The notes under the pieces are model-generated. The model was not told the DNA's origin. It ran no database searches and saw only the letters and a program-made list of their open reading frames with translations. From an uncultured Oxalobacteraceae bacterium (GTDB lineage: Bacteria > Pseudomonadota > Gammaproteobacteria > Burkholderiales > Burkholderiaceae), in assembly GCA_946480015.1 (NCBI GenBank), contig CAMLIL010000016.1:6614-70613 (forward strand): a stretch of DNA of 64,000 bases, written 5' to 3'. This document shows, in pieces, positions 51,629 to 61,049 of the stretch (the first letter of the stretch is position 1; each line of letters opens with the position of its first letter). A program made the translations under genes and the position numbers.

Positions 51629-54600
51629 ATGCGCTCCGCCACCCACCCCGACACCGAACCGATCCAGCGTATCGTCAAGATCCGGCGCGATTACAACACC
51701 TGGGTGGCCAACGAGACCATGGAAGACTACGCGCTGCGCTTCACCCCGCGCGCCTCGCGCAAATGGTCGATTTTCCGCGTCTCCAACACGGCCTTCGGCG
51801 CGATTTCCTTCCTGGTGCTGGAAGCCATCGGCGGCACCATCGCCGTCAACTACGGCTTCATCAACGCCTTCTGGGCCATCCTCGCGGTCGGCCTGATCAT
51901 TTTCCTGACCGGTTTGCCGATCAGCTACTACGCCGCCACCTACGGCGTGGACATGGACCTGCTCACCCGCGGCGCCGGCTTCGGCTACATCGGCTCGACC
52001 ATGTCGTCCTTTGTCTACGCCTCGTTCACCTTCATCCTGTTCGCCCTGGAAGCGGCCATCATGGCCTACGCGCTGGAACTGTACCTGGGCCTGCCGCTCT
52101 ACCTGGGCTACCTGGTCAGCGCGCTGGTGGTCATTCCGCTGGTGACCCACGGCGTCAAGCTGATCAGCTGGATCCAGATGATCAGCCAGCCCCTGTGGCT
52201 GGCCTTCCTGGCCCTGCCCTTCGTGGCCATCATCGACAAGCGCCCGGAACTGGTGAGCGAGCTGCTTCACTACGGCGGCGAATCGGGCCAGCACGGCGCC
52301 TTCGACGTGCGCATGTTCGGTGCCGCCACGGCGGTGGGAGTGGCCTTGATCACCCAGATCGGCGAACAGGTCGATTTCCTGCGCTTCATGCCGGAGAAAA
52401 CCGCGCAGAACCGCTTCCGCTGGCATCTGGGCGTGCTGATGGCCGGCCCCGGCTGGATTCTACTGGGCATCCTCAAAATGCTGGGCGGCACCCTGCTGGC
52501 CTACCTGGCGCTGCGCTCGGGCGTGTCGGCCCTGCAGGCGGTCAATCCCAACCAGATGTACCTGGCCGGTTTCTCCCAAGTGTTTGCCAATCCCACGGTG
52601 GCGGTGCTGGTCACGGCCGGCTTCGTGATCGTCTCCCAGGTCAAGATCAACATGACCAATGCCTACGCCGGCTCGCTGGCGTGGTCCAACTTTTTCGCGC
52701 GCCTGACCCACAGCCATCCGGGCCGGGTGGTGTGGGCGGTGTTCAACGCGCTCATCGCCGTGCTGCTGATGGAACTGGACGTGTTCCAGGCGCTCGACAA
52801 GGTGCTGGGACTGTATTCGAACGTGGCGATCGCCTGGATCACGGCGGTGGTGGCCGACCTGGTGATCAACAAGCCGCTCGGGCTGAGCCCGAAAGGGATC
52901 GAATTTCGCCGCGCCTACCTGTACGACATCAACCCGGTCGGCGTGGGCGCCATGCTGCTGGCCTCGCTGCTGTCGATCAGCGCCTTCAGCGGCCTGTTCG
53001 GCCCCATGGCGCAAGCCTTCTCGGCCTTCATCGCGCTCGTCACGGCACTGGTGGCCGCGCCACTGATTGCACTGCTAACGGGCGGCAAGTACTATTTGGC
53101 GCGCACGCCGCACCAGATTGGTGCGGACAAACGCACCACAATATGCAGCGTGTGCGAGCGCGAGTACGAATCGGACGACATGGCCCATTGCCCGGCCTAC
53201 GGCGGCAGCATCTGCTCCCTGTGCTGTTGCCTGGACGCGCGCTGCCACGATGCGTGCAAGCCGCATGCCCGCTTCGCCACCCAGTGGGAAGCCGCGCTCA
53301 AGCTGGTCATGCCGAAATCGCTCTGGCCCACCTTGAGCAGCGGCCTGGGCCACTACCTGCTGTTGATGATGGTCACCCTCGCCTTCCTCGGCGGCTTGCT
53401 GGCGATGCTGTACACCCACGAGCAAAGCTTGCTGGCGGGCCACGCCGATTCCCTGCTGGCGCCGCTGCGCATGGCCTTCTGGAAGATTTTCGCGGCCCTT
53501 GCGCTCACCAGCGGCATCGTCGCCTGGTGGCTGGTGCTGACCAGCCAGAGCCGCCGGGTGGCGCAGGAGGAATCGAACCGCCAGACCGGCCTGCTCACGC
53601 GCGAAATCGAGCTGCACAGCCAGACCGACGCCCAGCTGCAGCAAGCCAAGAAACAGGCCGACCAGGCCAATCACGCCAAGAGCCGCTACATCGCCGGGAT
53701 CAGCCACGAGATCCGCACCCCGCTCAACAGCATCCTCGGCTACGCCCAGCTGCTCGACAACGACCCGGCCATACCGCCGCACCGCCAGCAAGCCATCCAG
53801 GTGATCCGCAACAGCGGCGAGCATTTGCTCTCGCTGATCGAAGGCTCGCTCGACATCGCCCGCATCGAAGGCGGCAAGTTCAGCTTTGACATCGACGCGA
53901 TGGATTTCCCCGAGTTTATCGGCCAGATCGTGCGCATGTTCGAGCTGCAGGCGGCCAACAAGGGCTTGCGCTTCCGCTACGAGCCCAGCGGCGACCTGCC
54001 GGCGACTGTGCGGGCCGACCGCAAGCGCCTCGGCCAGATCCTGATCAACATCCTCGGCAACGCGGTCAAGTTCACGCGCGAAGGCGGCGTTACGCTGCGC
54101 CTGCATTACGCGCGCGAAATTTGCTCCTTCGACATCGAAGACAGCGGCCCCGGCATCCTCGACGAGGAAATCGAGCGCATTTTCGAGCCGTTCAGCCGCG
54201 GCAGCGCCGGCAACCAGAGCAACGCCGGCGGCACCGGCCTGGGCCTGCCGATTTCCAAGATGCTGATCCAGCTGATGGGCGGCGAACTGACGGTCGCGCG
54301 CGCCGCCAGCGGCGGCAGCATCTTCCGCATCCGCCTGCTGCTGCCGCGCGTGCACGAGGCCGCGCGCGCGCCCGACGCGCCCAGGCTGGCGCGCACCGGG
54401 TATGCGGGCGCGCGCCGCAAGATCCTGGTGGTCGACAACGAACGGGTGGACCGCGAGCTGCTGGTCAATATCCTGCAGCCGCTCGGCTTCGACATGCGCG
54501 AAGCCGCGTCCGGCACCGAATGCCTGAGCGTGTTCGATGAGTGGCAACCCGACCTGGTGCTGATGGACCTGGCCATGCCCTTCATGGACGGCTGGGAAGC

Positions 54601-55036
54601 AAGCCACCAGCTGCGGGTGGGGCGCGGCTCGAACGTGCCGATCTGCATCGTCTCGGCCAATGCCTACGACAAGGGGCTGGACAATCCGGCCGGCATCGAC
54701 GCCGCCGACTTTTTCGTCAAGCCGGTCAATGTGCACAAGCTGCTCGACTGGATCGGCCAGCGCCTGGCCCTGGACTGGATTACGGCGGCGGCCAGCGCGC
54801 CGGCGGCGGCCGAAGCGCTGGTGTGGCCGCCCGCGCATCAGCTGCGTGCCCTGCGTGAATTGATTGCACTCGGCTATGTGCGCGGCCTGCAGGCCAAGCT
54901 GGATGAAATCGCCGCGCTGGGGCCGCAATACACAAGCATCACGACCACGCTGCGCCAGTACGTGGCACGCTTCGAATTAGATGCAATGTCGCAATTTCTC
55001 GAAAGGGCTGAACGCCATGATGCCGAACCTGTTTGA
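51629..55036 (+). CDS. NCS1-type transporter fused to Cys-rich linker, histidine kinase and receiver
   Basis: The 1135-residue protein begins with about 12 membrane helices of the purine/cytosine permease (NCS1) family over residues 40-490 (SRKWSIFRVSNTAFGAISF, TRGAGFGYIGSTMSSFVYAS, MTNAYAGSLAWSNFF). A linker at 506-543 contains nine cysteines (CxxC, a CxxCCC cluster and two more), as in zinc or iron-sulfur sites. Two further helices follow near 575 and 625. A HisKA has His693 (GISHEIRTPLNSIL). An ATPase domain (NILGNAVKFTREG; GTGLGLPISKML) and a receiver with Asp980 (VLMDLAMPFMDGWEA) come next; its acidic pocket reads VVDNE rather than VVDDx. ATG 51629 follows the preceding stop. The response regulator gene overlaps the last 20 bases. 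The transporter probably acts as the sensory module for a nucleobase-like solute. Confidence 0.93.
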   Translation: MRSATHPDTEPIQRIVKIRRDYNTWVANETMEDYALRFTPRASRKWSIFRVSNTAFGAISFLVLEAIGGTIAVNYGFINAFWAILAVGLIIFLTGLPISYYAATYGVDMDLLTRGAGFGYIGSTMSSFVYASFTFILFALEAAIMAYALELYLGLPLYLGYLVSALVVIPLVTHGVKLISWIQMISQPLWLAFLALPFVAIIDKRPELVSELLHYGGESGQHGAFDVRMFGAATAVGVALITQIGEQVDFLRFMPEKTAQNRFRWHLGVLMAGPGWILLGILKMLGGTLLAYLALRSGVSALQAVNPNQMYLAGFSQVFANPTVAVLVTAGFVIVSQVKINMTNAYAGSLAWSNFFARLTHSHPGRVVWAVFNALIAVLLMELDVFQALDKVLGLYSNVAIAWITAVVADLVINKPLGLSPKGIEFRRAYLYDINPVGVGAMLLASLLSISAFSGLFGPMAQAFSAFIALVTALVAAPLIALLTGGKYYLARTPHQIGADKRTTICSVCEREYESDDMAHCPAYGGSICSLCCCLDARCHDACKPHARFATQWEAALKLVMPKSLWPTLSSGLGHYLLLMMVTLAFLGGLLAMLYTHEQSLLAGHADSLLAPLRMAFWKIFAALALTSGIVAWWLVLTSQSRRVAQEESNRQTGLLTREIELHSQTDAQLQQAKKQADQANHAKSRYIAGISHEIRTPLNSILGYAQLLDNDPAIPPHRQQAIQVIRNSGEHLLSLIEGSLDIARIEGGKFSFDIDAMDFPEFIGQIVRMFELQAANKGLRFRYEPSGDLPATVRADRKRLGQILINILGNAVKFTREGGVTLRLHYAREICSFDIEDSGPGILDEEIERIFEPFSRGSAGNQSNAGGTGLGLPISKMLIQLMGGELTVARAASGGSIFRIRLLLPRVHEAARAPDAPRLARTGYAGARRKILVVDNERVDRELLVNILQPLGFDMREAASGTECLSVFDEWQPDLVLMDLAMPFMDGWEASHQLRVGRGSNVPICIVSANAYDKGLDNPAGIDAADFFVKPVNVHKLLDWIGQRLALDWITAAASAPAAAEALVWPPAHQLRALRELIALGYVRGLQAKLDEIAALGPQYTSITTTLRQYVARFELDAMSQFLERAERHDAEPV

Positions 55037-55958
55037 GCGCCGTGCGAACGCGGTGGTGCTGATCGTCGACGACGCGCCGGAGAATCTGGCGATGCTGCAT
55101 GACTCGTTGGACGAATCCGGCTTCACGGTACTGGTGGCCAGCAGCGGCGAGGCGGCCCTGGCGCGCGCGAGAGAGATCCTGCCCGACATTATCCTGCTCG
55201 ACGCGGTCATGCCGGGCATGGACGGTTTCGCAGTGTGCCGCCAGATGCGGGCCGACATCGCCACCCGGCACATCCCGGTCATCTTCATGACCGGGCTGAC
55301 CGAGACCGAGCACGTGCTGGCCGCCTTCCAGGCCGGCGGCACGGACTACATCAACAAGCCGCTGCGCCAGAGCGAAGTGGTGGCGCGCATCGGCGCGCAC
55401 CTGCAGACGGCGCAGCTGATGCATCAGGCGCGCAGTGCGCTCGACGTGTTCGGCAATGCCGTGATTGCCGTCACGCCCGACAACTGGCGCATCGTCTGGC
55501 AGACCCCGCTGGCGCGCCAGTGGATGCAGCGCTATCTGGCGCGCCAGGACGATGGCTCGGACACGCCGCCAATGTTGCGGGCGTGGCTGGAAGCGGCGGC
55601 GATCGGCCCGGTCGCGCCGCTAAGCGTGGCGCACGGTGCGAGCCGGGTGAGCTTTTCGATTGCCGCGCGCGGCGAGCAATGGATGGTGGTGCTGCGCGAA
55701 GAGTCCGATACCGCGCAGCTGAATGCGCTGATGGCCTTGTTCAAACTGACCCAGCGCGAAGCCGAGGTGCTGCATTGGGTCACGCAGGGCAAGACCAACC
55801 GCGATATCGGCGATATCCTGGGCACCAGTCCGCGCACGGTGAACAAGCACCTGGAGCATGTGTTCAGCAAGCTCAACGTCGAGACGCGCACGGCGGCCGC
55901 GGCGCTGGCGATGCGCAAGGTGCGCACCGCCTTGGCCGATATGGGCGCCGCCGTCTGA
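55017..55958 (+). CDS. response regulator with LuxR-type HTH, partner of the transporter-kinase
   Basis: The 313-residue protein has an N-terminal receiver (AVVLIVDDAPENLAMLHDSL; phospho-acceptor Asp62 in IILLDAVMPGMDGF; lysine in YINKPLRQ). A central segment of about 90 residues looks PAS-like (VFGNAVIAVTPDNWRIVWQT). The C-terminal LuxR HTH follows (LTQREAEVLHWVTQGKTNRDI, then GTSPRTVNKHLEHVFSKL). It overlaps the kinase gene by 20 bases and is translationally coupled, so it is the cognate output of that kinase. Its target genes are not obvious; the purine/pyrimidine catabolic genes one might expect are not in the window. Confidence 0.93.
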   Translation: MMPNLFERRANAVVLIVDDAPENLAMLHDSLDESGFTVLVASSGEAALARAREILPDIILLDAVMPGMDGFAVCRQMRADIATRHIPVIFMTGLTETEHVLAAFQAGGTDYINKPLRQSEVVARIGAHLQTAQLMHQARSALDVFGNAVIAVTPDNWRIVWQTPLARQWMQRYLARQDDGSDTPPMLRAWLEAAAIGPVAPLSVAHGASRVSFSIAARGEQWMVVLREESDTAQLNALMALFKLTQREAEVLHWVTQGKTNRDIGDILGTSPRTVNKHLEHVFSKLNVETRTAAAALAMRKVRTALADMGAAV

Positions 55959-55964
55959 ACCCTT

Positions 55965-56210
55965 TCACGGGTCTGCCGGATGGCGGGAATGAGCGGGTTG
56001 CATCTTTCCTATATCCACCACTTCCCGGTGACATAGCCTCCGACAAATCACATCAAAGTAAGTGACGCGCCCTTGCCCGGCCTCGTCGCATGGATATTTC
56101 ACGTCGTCCGGCAGCAAAAACCGGCGCTGGCAAGGCGATTCGAGGCATTTCCATACGGAACTATTGTAGGGTATTTTGTCATTGGTTTTGATGATTAATA
56201 CAATATCCAT
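55965..56210 (-). CDS. possible small cysteine-containing protein
   Basis: An 81-codon minus-strand frame has natural-looking composition (KCLESPCQRRFLLPDDVKYP, then CDEAGQGRVTYFDVICRRLC) and five cysteines. It lacks a clear ribosome site and overlaps the control region of the xyloglucanase gene. I do not recognise the family. It could be a real small protein or a remnant. The rest of the 365-base gap (55959-56323) is AT-rich toward its right end and should hold the promoter of the xyloglucanase gene. Confidence 0.3.
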   Translation of the reverse strand: MDIVLIIKTNDKIPYNSSVWKCLESPCQRRFLLPDDVKYPCDEAGQGRVTYFDVICRRLCHREVVDIGKMQPAHSRHPADP

Positions 56211-56323
56211 GAGACCGGCAGAAAGCCATAATCGTTTCCGCCCATAAACCCATATCAGCCACTTTCGCCGCTGATGATGGGAGAAAGCCGGAAATCTTTA
56301 ATAAATAAGAAATGGAGACGATT

Positions 56324-58837
56324 ATGCATTTGAAAAAGACACTGGTATGCCTGGCGGCGGGTCTGCTGATCTCGCTGAACGCCACGGCCGAAACTTATCG
56401 CTGGGATAACGTTGCCATGGGCAGCGGCGGCTTCGTCACGGGCGTCGTGGCCAGCAAGAGCGAGCGCGGCGTGGTGTTCGCGCGCACCGACGTGGGCGGC
56501 GCCTACCGCTGGGATGGCCAGACCGGGCGCTGGGCGGCAATGACGGACTGGCTGTCCGAGAGCGACAGCGGCCTGATGGGCGTAGAGTCGCTGGCGATCG
56601 ACCCGCGCAACGCGGCCAACGTGTACATGCTGCTCGGCACCAGCTACCTCAGCAACGGCAAGACCGCGATCTTGCGCTCGACCGACTATGGCAAGCACTT
56701 CGAAATGATCGACGTGACGGCCCAGTTCAAGGCGCACGGCAACGGCATGGGCCGCTCGAACGGCGAGAAGCTGCAGGTCGACCCGGGTTCGGGCAACGTG
56801 CTGTTCGTGGGCACCCGCCGCGACGGCCTGTTCAAGAGCGTCGATTCGGGCGCAACCTGGGCCCGCGTGAACGGGCTCCCCGTGACCAGCACGCCCAACG
56901 ACAACGGCATCAGCTTCGTGCTGCTCGATCCGGCCAGCGTCAGCCAGGGCACGGCCAGGCGCATCTTCGTCGGCGTGTCGCGTTACGGCTCGGTGGGACC
57001 GAACCTGTATTTCAGCAAGGACGGCGGCGTCACCTTCGCCCCGGTCGCGGGCGCGCCCGCCGGCCTGATGCCGCAGCGCGCGGCGATCACCTCCAAGGGC
57101 CGCCTGTACCTGACCTACGCCAACGGCGCGGGCCCGCACGCGCTGAAGGATTCGGACAGCGAGCCGATGACCACCGGCCAGGTCTGGGAGTACAACACCG
57201 TCGGCGGCGCCTGGACCAACGTCACGCCGGCCGGCATGACCACCCCGTTCGGCGGCATCAGCGTCGACCCGAGCAATCCCAAGCACCTGGTCGCCTCGAC
57301 CATGAACACCTATTGGACGCAGCAGCAGCAGCCGGCCACCTACGGCGACCGCATCTTCACCTCGCTGGACGCCGGCCGCACCTGGACCGACGTGGTCGGA
57401 CGCGGCATGACGATCGACCCGAACGGCATCGAGTGGAGCCGCGACACATCGATCCACTGGGCCGGCTCGATCGAGTTCGACCCTTTCGATCCGAAGACCG
57501 TATGGGTCGTGTCGGGCAACGGCCTGTTCAAGACGACCGACGTCGACGCGGCCACCAGCAGCTGGAAGTTCGATGTGGTTGGCATGGAAGAGACCGGCAT
57601 GTACGCCGCCGAGAGCATCCCGGGCGGACCGTTGGTGACGGTCATCGGCGACTACGACGGCTTCATTCACACCGATCCGGCCCAGTACGGCACGCGCCAC
57701 ACCCCGACGATGGGCTCCACCACCGGCCTGGCGGTGGCCCCGCAGGCCACGCATGTGATGGCGCGGGTAGGCAATTCCCTCTACACGTCGACCAACATGG
57801 GAGCGAGCTGGCAGCAGGCGCCGTCCCTCAATGGATCGAGGGGCAACGTGGCCCTGTCGGCCGACGGTTTCGTGCTGCTGCACAGCCCGGAAAATTCGAC
57901 CACCACCTACCGCTCGACCGACTTCGGCGGCAACTGGACGGCCGTCACCGGCCTCGCCGTGAACAACGCGCGTCCGGTGGCCGACCCGGTCAACCCGGCC
58001 AAGTTCTATGTCTACGACCGCAACACCGGCCAACTGCTGGTGAGCACCGATGGCGGCGTCTCGTTCAGCCCCAAAGCCCTGTTGGCCAGCGGCGGCTCGA
58101 ACCTCCTGCGCGCCACACCCGGCCACGAGGGCGACCTGTGGGTGTGCCTGGACTCGAAGGGCCTGAGCCACTCGACCGATTCGGGCGACACCTTCACCAA
58201 GGTGAGCGGGATCAACTCCTGCTCGACCATGGGCCTGGGCAAGGCGGCACCGGCCGCCAGCTATCCGACCCTGTACATGTGGGGCGCGGTGGGCAGCACG
58301 CGCGGCCTGCTCCGCTCGATCGACCAGGGCGCCAACTGGGATCGCGTCAACGACGATGCCCATCAATATGGCGGCACGCTGGGTTACTGGGTGACCGGCG
58401 ACATGAACACCTACGGCACGGTCTACATGAGCACCGCCGGCCGCGGCATCGCCTACGGCAAGATCGACCCGGACGGCGACGTCCAGGTGGTGCCGCAGGT
58501 GTACACGCCGCCGCCGGTGACCAGCAACGAGTGCAAATACGTCATGACCGCCAAGTGGTGGGGTGGCGGCATTGCCGAAGTGAGCATCACCAACAAGGGA
58601 CCGGACGTCATCCACGGCTGGACGGTGAACTGGAGCTACAGCGACAACTCCTCGGCGGGAGGGGCCTGGAACGGGGTAGTCACGGGCAGCTCGCCAAACT
58701 TCTCGGCGACGGACGGCGGGGGCTGGAACCACGACATCTATCCGGGGCAGACCGCCACGGTCGGCATGGTCGTCGGCGGCCAGGACGGGCCGGAACCGGT
58801 CTCGACACCGGTCGTGACCGGCGACGTTTGCAAATAA
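56324..58837 (+). CDS. secreted GH74 xyloglucanase with C-terminal CBM2
   Basis: The 837-residue exported enzyme has a signal peptide (LVCLAAGLLISLNATA). A tandem seven-blade GH74 catalytic region covers about 25-725. It has about nine Asp-box repeats such as STDYGKHF, SVDSGATW, SKDGGVTF and STDSGDTF. Likely catalytic aspartates lie in ARTDVGGAYRW and IGDYDGF. The last 100 residues form a family-2 carbohydrate-binding module with the usual cysteine at each end (NECKYVMTAKWW; TGDVCK). It would cleave the beta-glucan backbone of plant xyloglucan. ATG 56324 is six bases after GGAG. The PEP-CTERM gene follows after 28 bases on the same strand. Confidence 0.93.
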   Translation: MHLKKTLVCLAAGLLISLNATAETYRWDNVAMGSGGFVTGVVASKSERGVVFARTDVGGAYRWDGQTGRWAAMTDWLSESDSGLMGVESLAIDPRNAANVYMLLGTSYLSNGKTAILRSTDYGKHFEMIDVTAQFKAHGNGMGRSNGEKLQVDPGSGNVLFVGTRRDGLFKSVDSGATWARVNGLPVTSTPNDNGISFVLLDPASVSQGTARRIFVGVSRYGSVGPNLYFSKDGGVTFAPVAGAPAGLMPQRAAITSKGRLYLTYANGAGPHALKDSDSEPMTTGQVWEYNTVGGAWTNVTPAGMTTPFGGISVDPSNPKHLVASTMNTYWTQQQQPATYGDRIFTSLDAGRTWTDVVGRGMTIDPNGIEWSRDTSIHWAGSIEFDPFDPKTVWVVSGNGLFKTTDVDAATSSWKFDVVGMEETGMYAAESIPGGPLVTVIGDYDGFIHTDPAQYGTRHTPTMGSTTGLAVAPQATHVMARVGNSLYTSTNMGASWQQAPSLNGSRGNVALSADGFVLLHSPENSTTTYRSTDFGGNWTAVTGLAVNNARPVADPVNPAKFYVYDRNTGQLLVSTDGGVSFSPKALLASGGSNLLRATPGHEGDLWVCLDSKGLSHSTDSGDTFTKVSGINSCSTMGLGKAAPAASYPTLYMWGAVGSTRGLLRSIDQGANWDRVNDDAHQYGGTLGYWVTGDMNTYGTVYMSTAGRGIAYGKIDPDGDVQVVPQVYTPPPVTSNECKYVMTAKWWGGGIAEVSITNKGPDVIHGWTVNWSYSDNSSAGGAWNGVVTGSSPNFSATDGGGWNHDIYPGQTATVGMVVGGQDGPEPVSTPVVTGDVCK

Positions 58838-58865
58838 ACCGCCTCTTATTGAGCAAGGAGATACC

Positions 58866-59489
58866 ATGAAAAAAACTTTGTTTGCATTGATCGCCAGCGC
58901 CAGCCTGATGCTGGCCGGCGCCGCCCATGCCGGCGTCGTCGATTTCGATGAGCTGCCCACCGCGGGCGACTTCACCAGCCTGGACGATATCAACCCGTAC
59001 GCCGGCCTGACCTGGAGTGCCGACTGGTACGCCGGCGACAACAGCATCGACGGCTACGCCAATGGCGCCCGCTCCGGCGCGAATTACGCCGTCAACGGCT
59101 TCGGCTCCGACGCCGCCAGCGTCAGCAGCGACACGGCGTTCAATTTTGCCGGCGCCTGGTTCGCCGCCCCCCAGGGCGTCGACGACAAGGCCGGCTGGAT
59201 CAACATCAGCGCCTACGACGCCGCCAACCAGCTCATCGGCACCACCGGCAATATCGCCATCGGCGCCAGCTACCTGTGGGTGGCGGCGGGGTTCAGCAAC
59301 GTGTCGCTCCTCAGCATCACGCGCGACACCGGCTGGTATGTGATGGACGACTTCACCACCACCACCGCCGCCGCCGACGTGCCCGAGCCCGCAACGCCGC
59401 TGATGCTGGGGATTGGCGCGCTCGCCCTGGTCCTGGGCCGGGTGCGGTCGCGCCGCGGGTCGGCGCCTGCCGCTCCCTCGGCCGCATAA
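58866..59489 (+). CDS. PEP-CTERM-anchored exported protein
   Basis: The 207-residue protein has a signal peptide (LFALIASASLMLAGAAHA). A beta-rich domain of about 140 residues follows (VVDFDELPTAGDFTSL; AWFAAPQGVDDKAGW; GWYVMDDFTTT). The C-terminal sorting tail is VPEPATPLMLGIGALAL plus VLGRVRSRR, the PEP-CTERM signal processed by exosortase. Such proteins belong to exopolysaccharide-associated surface layers. AAGGAG lies close before ATG 58866. Position 28 bases after the xyloglucanase gene suggests joint expression, possibly to bind or present plant polymers. Confidence 0.9.
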   Translation: MKKTLFALIASASLMLAGAAHAGVVDFDELPTAGDFTSLDDINPYAGLTWSADWYAGDNSIDGYANGARSGANYAVNGFGSDAASVSSDTAFNFAGAWFAAPQGVDDKAGWINISAYDAANQLIGTTGNIAIGASYLWVAAGFSNVSLLSITRDTGWYVMDDFTTTTAAADVPEPATPLMLGIGALALVLGRVRSRRGSAPAAPSAA

Positions 59490-59501
59490 ATGCCGGGGCG
59501 C

Positions 59502-59545
59502 GCGCCACGAAGCCGCATTGCCAGGCAATGGCGGGCGTGGCGCGG
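59502..59545. terminator. hairpin between convergent genes
   Basis: Arms CGCGCCACG (59502-59510) and CGTGGCGCG (59537-59545) pair, and the inside forms a second stem around CATTG/CAATG. There is no T-tract. It sits between the PEP-CTERM gene and the end of urtE, so a two-way terminator or transcript-stabilising structure is likely. Confidence 0.5.
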
Positions 59546-59568
59546 CCCCTGCTCTCGGGAGGACGACC

Positions 59569-60267
59569 TTAGATGGCCAGGTGCCGTTTGACGTCGTCCC
59601 CGTCGATGTCGGCCGGCCCGCCGCTGGCCACCACCGCGCCGCGCGACAGCACCACGAACTGATCGGCCAGCGCCTTGGCGAAATCGAAATACTGCTCGCA
59701 CAGCAGAATCGCCATATCGCCGCGCTCGCGCAGCAGCCTGATCACCCGTTCGATATCCTTGATGATGGACGGCTGAATACCCTCCGTCGGTTCGTCCAGG
59801 ATCAGCAACTGCGGATCGGCCAGCAAGGCCCGGGCAATGGCCAGCTGTTGCTGCTGCCCGCCCGACAGATCGCCGCCGCGCCGTTGCAGCATGTCTTTCA
59901 ACACCGGAAACAGCTCATAGACTTCCGCGCGGATCACCTTGGCCTGGCGCCCGCGCTTGACCGCCATGCCCATCAGCAGGTTTTCTTCGACCGTCAGGCG
60001 CGCGAAAATCTCCCTGCCCTGCGGCACATAAGCGATCCCGGCCGCGGCGCGCTTGTGCGGCGACATGTTGGTAATGTCGCGCCCGTTCAACACGACGCCG
60101 CCGGACGACACCGGCAGCACGCCCATCAAACATTTGAGCAAGGTGGTCTTGCCGACCCCGTTGCGTCCCAGCAGAGCCATGCATTCGCCCTTGCGCACCG
60201 ACAGGGAAACGCCGCGCAAGGTATGCGAAGAGCCATAGTACTGATTCAATTGTGTCGCTTCGAGCAT
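59569..60267 (-). CDS. urtE: urea ABC transporter ATPase UrtE
   Basis: The 232-residue LivF-type ATPase has Walker A GRNGVGKTT, the signature motif LSGGQQQQLAIARAL and Walker B LLILDEPTEGIQPS. The EGIQPS sequence after Walker B is characteristic of UrtE among LivF homologues. It is one of two ATPases that power urea (and short amide) import across the inner membrane. It is the last gene of the operon and begins two bases after the UrtD stop. The C-terminus ends SGGPADIDGDDVKRHLAI. Confidence 0.95.
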   Translation of the reverse strand: MLEATQLNQYYGSSHTLRGVSLSVRKGECMALLGRNGVGKTTLLKCLMGVLPVSSGGVVLNGRDITNMSPHKRAAAGIAYVPQGREIFARLTVEENLLMGMAVKRGRQAKVIRAEVYELFPVLKDMLQRRGGDLSGGQQQQLAIARALLADPQLLILDEPTEGIQPSIIKDIERVIRLLRERGDMAILLCEQYFDFAKALADQFVVLSRGAVVASGGPADIDGDDVKRHLAI

Positions 60268-60269
60268 GA

Positions 60270-61049
60270 TTACCTTCCCAGATACACTTCAATGACGCGC
60301 TCGTCGGACTGCACCTGCTGCATGGTGCCCTGCGCCAGCACCGATCCTTCGTGCAGCACGGTGACCTTGCCCTGTTGCGCGATTTCCGTCACGAAGCCCA
60401 TGTCGTGCTCGACGACCATGATCGAGTGCTTGCCGCGCAATTCGTTGAGCAGCTCGGCGGTGCGCGCGGTTTCGGCATCCGACATCCCGGCCACCGGTTC
60501 ATCGAGCAGAATCAGTTGCGGGTCCTGGATCAGCAGCATGCCGATTTCCAGCCATTGCTTCTGGCCATGCGACAGCAGGCCGGCCTGGCGCTGTTCCTGC
60601 CCGTTCAGGCGGATCAGGCGCAGCACGGCGCCGATGCGGTCGGACTGCTCCGACGTCAGGCGCGCGAACAAGGTGGTGCGTACGCGCTTGTTCATCTTCA
60701 TCGCCAGCTCCAGGTTGTCGAACACGGTGTGCTGTTCGAACACCGTGGGACGCTGGAACTTGCGGCCGATGCCGGCGTGGGCGATGGCGTGCTCGCTCAT
60801 GCGCGACACATCCATGGTCTGGCCGAAAAACACGGTGCCGGAGCTGGGCCGCGTCTTGCCGGTGATGACGTCCATCATGGTGGTCTTGCCGGCGCCGTTG
60901 GGGCCGATAATGCAGCGCAGTTCGCCGACCGAAATATCCAGGCTCAGCTTGTTGAGCGCGTTAAACCCGTCAAACGAAACCGTCACGTCTTCCATGTAAA
61001 GAATGGCGCCGTGGCTGGTGTCGGGCGTGCCGTGTTCGGGGATTCTCAT
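60270..61049 (-). CDS. urtD: urea ABC transporter ATPase UrtD
   Basis: The 259-residue LivG-type ATPase has Walker A GPNGAGKTT, a LLSHGQKQWLEIGMLL signature segment (SHGQ instead of SGGQ, usual for UrtD) and Walker B LILLDEPVAGMSD. ATG 61049 overlaps the stop of urtC in ATGA. The N-terminal 17 residues form a short hydrophilic extension before ILYMEDVTVSFDG. It pairs with UrtE on the cytosolic face of the UrtBC channel. Confidence 0.95.
   Translation of the reverse strand: MRIPEHGTPDTSHGAILYMEDVTVSFDGFNALNKLSLDISVGELRCIIGPNGAGKTTMMDVITGKTRPSSGTVFFGQTMDVSRMSEHAIAHAGIGRKFQRPTVFEQHTVFDNLELAMKMNKRVRTTLFARLTSEQSDRIGAVLRLIRLNGQEQRQAGLLSHGQKQWLEIGMLLIQDPQLILLDEPVAGMSDAETARTAELLNELRGKHSIMVVEHDMGFVTEIAQQGKVTVLHEGSVLAQGTMQQVQSDERVIEVYLGR

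Noticed and set aside
56255..59047. A 930-codon minus-strand open frame opposite the xyloglucanase gene
   Set aside because: Its composition (repetitive His/Arg/Val/Gly/Ala) is typical of antisense frames in GC-rich coding DNA. The plus strand has clear Asp-box and CBM2 sequence.
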